A stretch of DNA of 64,000 bases from Mycosarcoma maydis (lineage: Eukaryota; Basidiomycota; Ustilaginomycetes; Ustilaginales): positions 248,001 to 312,000 of the forward strand of contig NC_026496.1 of the NCBI RefSeq assembly GCF_000328475.2, given 5' to 3'. Under the pieces are notes generated by a model. The model was given only the letters and a program-made list of their open reading frames with translations. It did not search any database and was not told where the DNA came from. Shown one piece after another: positions 38,001-47,837 of this stretch; position 1 is the first letter of the stretch; every line of letters starts with the position of its first letter. Both the position numbers and the translations under genes were made by a program.

Positions 38001-41000
38001 CCGGTAGACATAAAGAGGAAATTTACAAATACGGAATGAGAACAATACGAACACGCTGACATGGCTAATACAGCTGAGGACCCGGTGTTCAGGGCAGAAG
38101 AGATGCATCATACCGCATCACCTTAGTTTCAAGGCAGAGCCAAGAGACCTCGAGGTTCGTGAATTACTGTATTTACTCGAAAATACTGAATGCATATCCA
38201 TGTCTACGGTCTTTGACAGCTGAGACGATTCGACTTCTGACGAAGAGAAGCCATACGCTCGAAAGGCTTGACGCGATCCCGACGGAAGCGACCATCCAAC
38301 AAACGGCGCCAAATTCGAAGCCAGACAAGAGATGCGCATCGCTAGACCCGTCCGGACCGTTCCACCCTCTGGACCGCTTCGCAAAGACACGCGGTTGTCT
38401 TGACCAAAAACTCGGCCCATGGTTGAAGTTTGAGGCCTTGCTTTGTATTTCACAATGTCAACAGATTCAGCTGCGCTGGGTAGCCACAACCGCGATTCAT
38501 AGCCCGTGGTTTTAACGACCAAGAGCTTGGAACGAAAAGCTAAACTCACCACGAACTGTCCCTTGATCGCGGCGGAGCTCCAAGCTACTCTGATGTCTGT
38601 GAGAATGGCAAGGAGATCTTGAACGCATGCATGGCCAACTGCAAACCCGCTGCGAAACGTGTTCATCTGGGAAGCTAGCACCTAAATGCCTCATAGAGCT
38701 GGAACGAGTCGGAGGCTCCACTAGAAGAAATTTGGCACATAAAAATAAGATCACCAGATGGGGCGGCCGGTGTGAGATATGAAATCGGAGACAATCAGAG
38801 CACAGAATGTATTGATGATCTTCAAGAGCAATCTGACCTGATTGTAGGGTGATTGTTACTGCCGAACTCATGCATCAACTCGTGCTCGAAGCCTTGCGGT
38901 CTGGCTCGACTAATGTGCTGATTGTTGCAGTCAGATTTCGAGCTTTCAACGTCTTTCAGGAACAGAAATGGGCAGTATTTACCCAGGCGAGACAGCCACG
39001 TTCGGAACAAATCCGACCTGTGCAGACTCGGTACACCAGTTGTGGCACGTCGCTTCCAACGGAAACTCACGGGCGAGATAGTCACGGCGTGGGGAAAGGG
39101 GCGAGTATCTGGTGGCTTGCAATTAATTACATCTGGTAGGCGCGCATTCGTGAGTTGGAAACTCCAATTCTGGTTTTTCTTCGAGTTCTGTAACGAGAAA
39201 AATTGACCGAGGGCAAGGCGAGCAATTCCTAATCTCCGAGGTCTGGACGGACGCATCTGGCCGTCAATACAAACTCAGTCGTACGGTCTCGGCGAACGAC
39301 AGCATCGACGAGCGAGTAATAAGATACGATCTGTCAACACAGCCGGCATGAATCTACGAACGCTATCTCCTGCCTGGAAACCATGCCAACTAGAAGGGAT
39401 CTGCATCGGTCAATTTCGATTCTTGAATATGTTTCGATTGGTTTGGCTCGTTCGCTCCAAGACAAAGTTGAAAATGGTCGGAGAATGTTTATAGCATCCG
39501 ACGGATGCCAAACAGTATCCAATCATTATGATTTGGTCGCGGTAATGTGGGATTCTGTTGAGGCGAGCTCCGATGCAGGATGCATGGAGAGAGAGAGAAA
39601 AAAAAGCGCTAACGGACACACCGATCGTCTGTTGAGTTTTCCTGATTAATCAGATCCAAAGCGACGAGCGCAGACGTTGCCGCGGTTCGCCAGGTCTTTC
39701 TCTCGTCACTCGGCGTAGTTCATTAGAATCCAGGCTGCATACTGTATTTGCGGTTGCTCCCAAAGCACTTCTGCCATGAGTTGCATGCCATTAATCTGCG
39801 GTCGATCGACAGCGACCTTGATGCAGAAAGCAAGTGAATCAACCAGCGTAGGACACACTGAAGGCAATTTTGCAACCCGGGAAATGCATTCCGAAACTTA
39901 ATAGTGGGGGTTCTCACACCCACGCATGTCGACGTACCTCGCATGAGAGAGCTGCACATAAATGGCAGAACACTTCTCAGCATCGCTGACACAGGACACA
40001 GATCCATGCCCTCGTGCCAGTCAACCCATCACATGATACGTCGCATCAATTCAGTCTACTCGGTGATTTGCTTCGGTGCAGAAACAAGGCGAGTGATCAG
40101 CATCTCGAAGGATTGCATGACTGGATCTAAACGCAGTAGCTATCCTAGGCCCCTGCAACACAGAAACAATCATGCTTAGAGCTGTGTCAGAGACTAGGTC
40201 AAGTCTCCAGCAAACTGATACGGACTTCGCCGCCTGAGTCATGCTCGAGTTGCTAAAAGACAAGTCAAGAGGCGTCTTCACGAGTAAGGTAGGCGGAAGA
40301 GCTTTCGGATTTAGCTCCTCGCTTTTACTGCAAACAAGGTCCTTTCGACGGTCTGCCCTTTCGATGTTTCTTGAAAAGGATGCTCACCACTCCCCGGCCC
40401 TAAAGGAATGGTGAACAATAGTCATCACAAACACCAAGCGATACGAGGCTAACTATCGCTCCAAGATCCCTCTGAATTGGTAACAACTGCAATGGATTTG
40501 GACTAAAACGAGTCATGCGACCGATTCGCACTGTCCTGACGTATCAGCAAGGCGATGAGAAGCGAGGGATGTTAATCGGCTGGCGTGGCGCATCCGCGTT
40601 GATCGACGGCGCGAGACTACGATTCTCACAATGCTCTTGAGTTTCCGCGCCGAAGCCTGGCCACTTTATTTGCTCATTGGAATGGATAGCCAATCACCTT
40701 CTGTTTCGCGCCGAGTGGCTTGCATTAGGGGAATGCTCCGTCTGGCACGAAGGAAGTAGCTCGTATACATCTGGCGCCATCGTCGTGAGCTTCAGAACTT
40801 GGAGAGGTGCTTCATTGAACAGTATCATTTAGGCCCGGAACAATTTCGCTGACAAGGAAGTGCCCACTCAAACAAAGGTTGCTAGGTATTATGCCGCTTC
40901 CAGAGTCCGGCGTACTTACTGGGACCGAGCCAACAGAGGCGCACTCGTGCCTACAAGGAAGGTGACTTTGCATTTGAACAAGGATCACAACACAGCCACC

Positions 41001-42150
41001 GAGTGCGGTTCAGGAGAGTCGAACCACTCCAGCCTTCAGGATGAACCGCGGCAAACGAAGCAGAATGGGTTAGTGATCGTCTTCTTTAACTAAAATGAAA
41101 TCGGCTGGCCTTTGTTTCTAATCTGGCCCGGTGCCGCTTCTGCACGAAGTGTTGATGCGCGACTGTTTGGGTTTGTGACACATGCTTATCCGGTGTGATT
41201 CTACCGAAGGCATCACAACTAAACACAGCATCTGCATAGAGCTCGGAAACTCGAAGTAGTCGAGATGAGCGGTCACAGCAGATTTCTCACGTTCCACACA
41301 ATAGCGAGCGTGATGGCGGCTAGATCGGTGGTTCGATCATTTGAAACGTCACGGCAGCTAATACGCTCGCAGTACGCTGACACTAATTGACAGTCGTGTC
41401 CACATGAACGAAAGGGAGGACTGAGCTGCTTGCTTAAGCTTGGCGATTTGTGCTAGCCATCTCAGAAGTTCATGAAGATGAGAACGACCCCGTGGCTGTC
41501 CAGATTCAGTGCAAGGGCGTCGCCCCAGTCAAATTATCCGATGCCTGTAAAACATTTTCTCAAGACCGACATCAAAACGAGACAGTACAGCTAGGGATAG
41601 AGACATGCGTTCGAAGTTCTTGGCCAGGTGTCTACGGTTAGGGTGCGAGGAAGAAGGCAAACAAAGCACGCTTCATCACTAAGCCCTGGTCTGTCGAAAC
41701 GCCTTCTACCCGAGGTTTGACTGGAAGGACGAGTAGCTAGAGTTATGCAAAGAAGCTGTCACAACCCTTTGTTCGGTTGCTTGCTCGGTGCTTAGATCGG
41801 GCTCACTGGCGTAATCATTGATGTACGTGGGCCAAAATACTGAGGCATCCCTCTAATTTTCCCACAGAATAAAAAGAAGTGGGAGCCGGAAAAAAACAAA
41901 AACAAAAACAAAAACAAAAACAAAAAAGACAGAGGAAGATCAGCTGTCATTGAGTGGGGTTAGATGGAATCGTGACCCGCGGAAATAAGAGATTCGAGAG
42001 ATTAGCGGAGAAGATTTTTCAGAAAAGGGAAAAAGGCAAAAGTCTAAAAAGAAACACGGCTGGTAACTGGAACTACATAGAGAGAAGGCCCAGCACAACG
42101 ACAGTGCAACAGCACTGTATGCGTCGCCAGGAGCTTTTCGAGGTTTGCAA
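35071..42150. other. Gene desert of about 7 kb
   Basis: No open frame above about 190 residues, and none with recognisable domain, codon style or splice pattern. The base composition is visibly more A/T-rich than the flanking genes. The ATTCGTGATT motif, common elsewhere, appears only as isolated degenerate forms (for example 39146). There are no long terminal repeats, transposase or reverse transcriptase motifs that I can see, and no tRNA. It could be a decayed repeat, a centromere-like segment or regulatory DNA of the downstream transcription factor gene; the sequence alone does not decide. Confidence 0.55.
41890..41927. repeat. (AAAAAC)n microsatellite
   Basis: About five units of AAAAAC flanked by A runs, near the right edge of the gene desert. 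Confidence 0.9.
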
Positions 42151-43749
42151 GGGCCTGTGGTGCGCATAGAGACAAGAGAATAGAGCTCCCTTTTCTTTGC
42201 CTGCCTCTTGTTGCCCTGTCTGGGTGCATCCTGAGCTCGCGCCGCTTCTCGCCCATCGAGCCAGGCACACCGGAAGCGATGTCTCGTCCACCCGATTGTC
42301 CCTTTCCTCGGAACACCCTAGCCCACACTCGCTTGGCCGCTTGCTTTGCTCTCTAAGCGCTCATGCCTGGATGCTCGCACCCGTCCTCTTGTAATTGTAT
42401 TCGCTCGGTCTTTTCCGCCGCCTCGTTCATAGCTAGTCTCGCTTACCTGCACTACTGTGCGCAGTCGTGAGTGCTCTTGGTTGTGTGTCTGTCGGGCGGT
42501 GATCTGTTTCCACCGCTCCCACCCTGATGTGCTTCGATGCAGTAGCCTCATGCACGAGAAAAGAAGCGCCCATGCCCATGCCCATGCATATGCAACATCC
42601 TGCCCTGAGTGGCTTGTTGTTTTCCCACTTCCCATTGTACTTGTCTGAACCTCCTCGCTCTTTGTGGGTGTCGTCTCACTCTCATATTGATTGAATCAAT
42701 GGCGTTGGCGTCCCTCTGACTCTAAATGGCGATTGTATCTCTGATTCTACCTCTCTTTCTCCCTGTCTTTCTGCATTGCTTGGCTGTCTCGCATCGCCGT
42801 CGACGCCATTACTGCCGCCGTGCTGCGTCTGTGTCGCTCTACCCTTTTGCTTCAACTCAGATCAGTGCGCTTCTGTCGTAGACGGCCGTAGAGCTCGCCC
42901 TCTGCAGGATGCAGTTGACTGATGCAGACAATTCTATAGCCGAGCATTCGTCTCGCCTTCATCTGCCCTTGCTTCTTCCGGTCGTCTGTCGTATGTCCAC
43001 TTGCATGTACTCTGAATGGAGGTACCTGGCTTTCGCTCGGGTCATTTCCGCCGTTCATGTCAGCTGCCCTCATCCATATCCTTTAAAGCAACCCGCTGTT
43101 GTCACCGACCCTTGGTCTTCTTCCCCTTTGTACCTCTCCTACTTCCAACTTGCTCTCTTCCTTGTACCGTTCGCAACATCCGCAACTTTCCTCCCGTGAC
43201 GAGCTTGTCTCTGCACCTTGTCCCGAATTCTGACTCGCCGATTGTTGTCCATCCTCTATATCTTCCCTGTCTGCTGAAGCCTCATCACATTTGAAGCGGC
43301 ATTGCCGACCCTCATCTTTGGATCTCAAAAGTGGTGCTGTTCCTCGTCAACTTGCATTAGTCACTTGTGTCCTGTCTGCTCGGTCTCCGCCGTCGGGCTC
43401 CTCTCCGACTGTGATCCAGTGTTTGCTTTGTTCCGGCTTAGTTATGGGAAGCGGTTCACAGTGCCACATTCGACACTTGCAGGAAGCGCTACCTGCAAGC
43501 TGGACTCCGCTTCCACCGGTCTCATCTCTCGTCCCAACCCTGCCTCCAATCACCGCTTTATCACGCAGCTCTTACCGCCGGCGTATCTCGCTCGCCCTAT
43601 CGTCATCGTCGCCGCCGTCCTCACACTCTATCTCTTCGGCATCTGGGTCGAGTCCGTCATTATCCAGGTCCTGGTCTGGACACTCAAGTCCTCAGAACGA
43701 ACCTCAAAGTCCATGTGAAGGTCAGCCTCTCCTCTCTTCAACACGAAAC
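42151..43749 (+). promoter_or_regulatory. Pyrimidine-rich promoter/5' leader of the Rua1-domain gene, with upstream ORFs
   Basis: The strand sense becomes strongly C/T-rich, as in long leaders of fungal regulatory genes. ATG-initiated upstream frames include 42909-43199 (96 codons) and 43016-43294. The main frame stays open back to 43291 and contains an ATG at 43444. I therefore cannot exclude a start at 43444 or a spliced leader. Confidence 0.4.
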
Positions 43750-45672
43750 ATGACCATGGCTGCCTCGCACTCATCTGCTCATCGCGGCGCTTCATCTGTC
43801 GTGCCGCATGCACACCACCATCACTCGCCTACCGACATGTATGGTCACTCGTACCACCACCACGCTCCATCACAGCAGCCTCGTCACGTTGAGGATGGAT
43901 CTCATTTGTGGGGAGACGGCATGAAGGGCATCTGGAACAGTCTCACTGGAGCGCCTCATGGCAAGTCTCGCTCGCCTCGTCTAGCCACGTCATCCACCAA
44001 AGGTGAACATTTGGAACCTGCCCGTGCCTCTGATGTTGAAGCTGCCACGTCCATCTGGGACATTCCGCGTGACACAGTTGCCATGACCATGGGTTTCCAG
44101 GGCAGCTATGACGATCAAGCTTTCCAGCAGCATCAAGTTTGGCAGCAGCAGCAGCAGCCACCACAACAGCAGCAGCAGCAGCAGCAGCAGCAGACAACAC
44201 CGTATTCGGCCGAGCTACAGCCTTCCTACTCCAGCATGCCTGCGCCATCAGGGCTCGCAGGAGCCACAGCTTCAGACGTGACCAGATCTCGCGGCAACTC
44301 AGACGTTGGTCTCATCGGCGATCGTCATTACGCACGCGGCAGACCCAGCTATCAACACGGTCGATCTAATGAAAACTTTGCCGAAGGTTCGCACGCCGGT
44401 CAGTGGTGGCCTGCCGCCGAATCCCATGCAGCCGCTGAGGATGCTTCGAGTTACTACGGTAATCGACGTCTGCAGCCTCCTCCGCTGCCCGAAACACGTT
44501 CCGCATCTCGGCCCACCTGGTCCAACCCGAGCGGCTTTGAGATCAGCGGCTACGAGTTCCCACAATCCACGTTAGGCAAACGACAGTACGACGAGGAAGC
44601 CATGGGCGGACCGACGCAGGGAAGCATTGGCGACGCAGCGGACTCTGTTTCACGCAGATACTCTCTAACAGCGAACGCGTCGTTCTCGAGGCCGTCGGCG
44701 CCTATCAGCGGTATTATGAACGGCTACCGTCCTTCTCCTCACAGCGATCCTCGCCGACCTTCGCTTCCATCAGATCAGTACACGGCTCCAGCGTCATCAG
44801 GAACTGCCGCGACGCCGCGTGCTGCATACTCAAACACACACTGGAGTCCATGGAGTCAGACCACCACGCACGCTGGCGTTTCCGGCTCCATGACCACCTC
44901 CAGCGCCTCCCCGAACATGCCTGCTTGGCGCGATCCTGCCGCAGCTGTACGATACGGCATCGAATCCGGTGGCTACTCTTCTCCCAGCGGTCTTTCTGGC
45001 GGCATCGACAAGCGTCAACAGCGTGATCGTTCCTCCTCGTCGGCTTCCGCCGTCCAGCAGGCCAATGTTCTCGCCAACACTCCCTTCCACATCACCACCG
45101 ACATCGTTCTCCGCGCCCCCGCAGGTAGCAAGATGGAAGACGTTTACTACGACCAGCACTGCGAGCTTCGTACCGGTATGGCCGATCCTCCCGCCTCGGA
45201 TTTTGAAGTGGAGAATGAAGACGACCGTCCACGACGACAGACCGACAAGCTGCGTTTCCCTGGAGACCTCTACACTCCAAGATGGGTTCGAGGCTCAGGT
45301 AACGCTCGTGAAGCCTGGTGCGACCGCTGTGAGAGCGGCAACTGGCTGCAGTTGAAGAACTCGCAGTACTGGTACGATCAGGTACACAAGCACGGTATAT
45401 CGTCAGTTTCCGGGTTGAGGTTCACTGCTCCGACGCATCTCAAGGTGTACGCGGATGCGGCGGGTACGGTCGAGGCAAAATGTCACCAGTGCAAAGAGTG
45501 GGTATTGATCTGTACAGCCAAGAGGAGGAGGAATTTTGCGGCGTTCTTCAAGCATGCACATGCTTGTCATTCATATAGAAAAGCGAGCGCCGTGGGGAAT
45601 GGCCCGTATGTCGAGCACAACCCGGGTGGTCACAGAAACAGTAAGAAGAGTGCAGGCGGCGAGTCGGCGTAA
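43750..45672 (+). CDS. Putative zinc-finger transcription factor with Rua1 C-terminal domain
   Basis: 640 residues from the ATG at 43750 (AAAC context); 742 if the ATG at 43444 is used. The C-terminal region, about 445-617, matches the domain named after Rua1, the ustilagic-acid regulator of Ustilago maydis. It contains RFPGDLYTPRWVRG, a first Cys/His finger starting CDRC (about 524) with a late HKHG, and a second starting CHQC (about 578) ending HAHACH. The N-terminus is His-rich (HAHHHHSP) and the middle is Ser/Pro/Gln-rich with polyQ at about 134-149, as is usual for activation regions. No glycolipid biosynthesis genes are adjacent, so it is probably a paralogue and not Rua1 itself. Its targets are unknown. 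Confidence 0.8.
   Translation: MTMAASHSSAHRGASSVVPHAHHHHSPTDMYGHSYHHHAPSQQPRHVEDGSHLWGDGMKGIWNSLTGAPHGKSRSPRLATSSTKGEHLEPARASDVEAATSIWDIPRDTVAMTMGFQGSYDDQAFQQHQVWQQQQQPPQQQQQQQQQQTTPYSAELQPSYSSMPAPSGLAGATASDVTRSRGNSDVGLIGDRHYARGRPSYQHGRSNENFAEGSHAGQWWPAAESHAAAEDASSYYGNRRLQPPPLPETRSASRPTWSNPSGFEISGYEFPQSTLGKRQYDEEAMGGPTQGSIGDAADSVSRRYSLTANASFSRPSAPISGIMNGYRPSPHSDPRRPSLPSDQYTAPASSGTAATPRAAYSNTHWSPWSQTTTHAGVSGSMTTSSASPNMPAWRDPAAAVRYGIESGGYSSPSGLSGGIDKRQQRDRSSSSASAVQQANVLANTPFHITTDIVLRAPAGSKMEDVYYDQHCELRTGMADPPASDFEVENEDDRPRRQTDKLRFPGDLYTPRWVRGSGNAREAWCDRCESGNWLQLKNSQYWYDQVHKHGISSVSGLRFTAPTHLKVYADAAGTVEAKCHQCKEWVLICTAKRRRNFAAFFKHAHACHSYRKASAVGNGPYVEHNPGGHRNSKKSAGGESA
44141..44195 (+). repeat. CAG-type microsatellite encoding polyglutamine
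   Basis: CAG/CAA run interrupted by CCACCA, inside the Rua1-domain gene; such tracts vary in length between strains. Confidence 0.9.
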
Positions 45673-45854
45673 GCTTTGCGCAAATCAACACGATTTGTAG
45701 CGCGACCAAAAAGTCATCCATCAACATCAACCAGCATTTATCGAGTGTTCATGTCTACAGTCGTGAATGTGGTGTTGCATTCTTGCAATATTGTTGCGAT
45801 CAGTCACGAGAGGAATGAGCTCGAACTCAACAAAAAGGAGCACATGTACCAGGG

Positions 45855-47471
45855 TCAAAGCTCGTCATGACCTTTACTCGGAGTTTCGGCTTGACTCTCT
45901 TTTTCCTTAAACTTGCTCTCCCGCTCCTCGATCCTCTTCAAAATCTCGTTATACATCCTTTCCACCCTTTCAATCTTATCATCGCTCAGCGCGGGATCTT
46001 GGTTGCCCTTGTCTTTAGCAATCTTCATCATATCCAGATCGGATACCAGATAGTGTGCTAGCCACTTTTCGCTTTCCAACGCCATCTGGTCCGCCTTTTC
46101 GGGATCGTTGGCGATGAGATCTTCAGCTGCACGTTGAGCGTCTTTGAACTGAGTCGCATAGTCCGCAGACCAGTCGACCTTTTCGCCTTCGAGCCAGCGT
46201 TGAAGATTTTCTTTGAGCGAGATGTCGTCGGACTCGGTGTGGGAGGACACTTTGTACGTGGAGGCGGAATCGGGTGAGTCGCCAGAAGAAGAGTGGGATG
46301 CGCTACGATGAATGTTCTTTTTGCCATCGGAATCGGTTGAAGAAGAGTAGGATGATGACCACGACGACGAGTGCGATCCCTCGCTGCTGGAGTGTGCGCT
46401 TGAATTGGTATCGCTCTTCACCACTGGAGGTGTTTCGCTGTTTCCGGTGTCGGCAGAGGATGGTGCTTTACCATCGCGAAGGTCGTTCGACTGTTTGATC
46501 GCTGTGTTGAGCATCTCGGCCAACTCCTCCATCTTCTTTCTTTTCTCTTCTTCCGTCATCTCCTCTTCCATCCTCCATTCCCGGTTCGCACCCTCGGGAA
46601 CGTCTTGAATATCCTGATCCAGCTTGATCGGCTTCTTCTTAACATTCGCCTTCGTGCCTACTTTCTTCACCTTACCCGACTTTGCCTCCGGAATTGTCTG
46701 CTTGATCCACTCATTTAAATCGTAATATTTGAGCGCACCAGTATATGCCTTGATCTTGCTCTTATCCACTTTCTCACCACTGGCCCTCGATGGAACCACA
46801 ATCAAGTATGGCAATTGGTCGTCCCTTACGTCGACTCCCAGATGGATCCTCGCAGCAGCCTGCACTGGCCTCTGATCTCCTCTGAGGAACGCAAACGACA
46901 GACTCTTCCTAAAGTCCAGCGCAAGACTCTTGTACAGCGGTGAGCTGGTTGGCTTCTTGGAAAACAGGATCACTTTGGGCGTTTCGGCATCCTTGTCAGC
47001 ATACTCTTGCAGCTCTTCCGCTTTGAGTTTCTTGGCACCCATGGGAAGCGCATCCACCATATACGCAGCGATATCTTTAGCCGATCGAGGCCCTTGATAG
47101 TCCTTCGGAAGGCGCTTCTTGGTCGGTGGGAAGAGTTTCAGCGTCGGGAAGCCCTGAATGCCGTACTTTCCGCAAGTGGGTTTGTTCTTGTCGTCATCGC
47201 AGTCGATCGAGGCCATTTTCACAACACCGTCAAGTTGAGCAGCGACCTTGGAATAGTCTGGTACAAGCTTCTGACAGTGTCCACACCAAGGAGCGGTGAA
47301 AGCTACCATGGTCGGCTTCTCAATGTCGAGCACTTCCCGTTTGAAGTTGGAGGAGTCGAGGATGGTAACCTTGGAATTCTTAGCGAAGAGGGCGGCGTTG
47401 GTAGTGGAGAAAAGGCAGAGTGCTATCAGCGCCAGACTGAATGTCCAGCTAAGGGGTGATGTTGCCATCAT
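45855..47471 (-). CDS. Protein disulfide isomerase-like ER protein (Mpd1/P5-like, HDEL)
   Basis: A 538-residue ER-lumen oxidoreductase candidate. The signal peptide lies within residues 1-26 (MMATSPLSW..LALIALCLF..TTNA). A single thioredoxin domain follows, with the active site APWCGHCQKLVPDY near residue 65-70 and the cis-proline turn GIQGFPTLKLF. A second, inactive thioredoxin-like region (about 165-280) lacks a CxxC. The middle (about 290-400) is charged, then Ser-rich, and the C-terminal helical region ends in HDEL, the fungal ER-retention signal. It is much longer than yeast Mpd1 (318). The ATG pair is at 47466-47471. It is divergent from the PPR-like gene. Confidence 0.9.
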   Translation of the reverse strand: MMATSPLSWTFSLALIALCLFSTTNAALFAKNSKVTILDSSNFKREVLDIEKPTMVAFTAPWCGHCQKLVPDYSKVAAQLDGVVKMASIDCDDDKNKPTCGKYGIQGFPTLKLFPPTKKRLPKDYQGPRSAKDIAAYMVDALPMGAKKLKAEELQEYADKDAETPKVILFSKKPTSSPLYKSLALDFRKSLSFAFLRGDQRPVQAAARIHLGVDVRDDQLPYLIVVPSRASGEKVDKSKIKAYTGALKYYDLNEWIKQTIPEAKSGKVKKVGTKANVKKKPIKLDQDIQDVPEGANREWRMEEEMTEEEKRKKMEELAEMLNTAIKQSNDLRDGKAPSSADTGNSETPPVVKSDTNSSAHSSSEGSHSSSWSSSYSSSTDSDGKKNIHRSASHSSSGDSPDSASTYKVSSHTESDDISLKENLQRWLEGEKVDWSADYATQFKDAQRAAEDLIANDPEKADQMALESEKWLAHYLVSDLDMMKIAKDKGNQDPALSDDKIERVERMYNEILKRIEERESKFKEKESQAETPSKGHDEL

Positions 47472-47837
47472 GTCTGACCAAATGTCTTGATGAGGAGCCA
47501 AGGGTCTTCAGGTGATGGTGGCAGTGAGTTGTGAGTGGCTGGGTGACTCTTTGTGGCCAAGTCGTGAGTGTGCGTTGGTCTGTGTTTCCCCACAACGTCA
47601 GGCAAACGTGAATCGTGAATCACGAATCGTGACGAGTTGACGTGGAAGCTTCGAAATTTAAAGCTTTGGACATAATTTGACGTAACATTCGTGATTCGTG
47701 ATTATTCCCGTGTCCCGTGTCCCACGGCTCCCACGTCCACACGCCAAAATCACGAATAATTCGGTTGAGACTCGGATTTCGGTTATCTTTATCTGAAAGT
47801 CGTGAGTGTCAGAGACGTTGTTCTGCCATTTCTTCTC
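47472..47837. promoter_or_regulatory. Divergent promoter with clustered ATTCGTGATT motifs
   Basis: 366 bp between the PDI-like gene and the PPR-like gene. It holds 47608-47632 (overlapping inverted copies of TGAATCGTGAATCACGAATC), 47687-47707 (two direct copies) and 47747-47760 (AAATCACGAATAAT). This is the densest and most symmetrical cluster in the window. Confidence 0.6.

Noticed and set aside
35071..42150. Retrotransposon or DNA transposon in the gene desert
   Set aside because: No reverse transcriptase, integrase or transposase motif and no long terminal repeat can be seen; only a fully decayed element would remain possible.
43302..43718. 138-codon frame with a hydrophobic C-terminal segment, ending 31 bases before the Rua1-domain ATG
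   Set aside because: It starts with TTG and has no ATG except its last codon, so normal translation is unlikely; the hydrophobic part comes from C/T-rich leader sequence.
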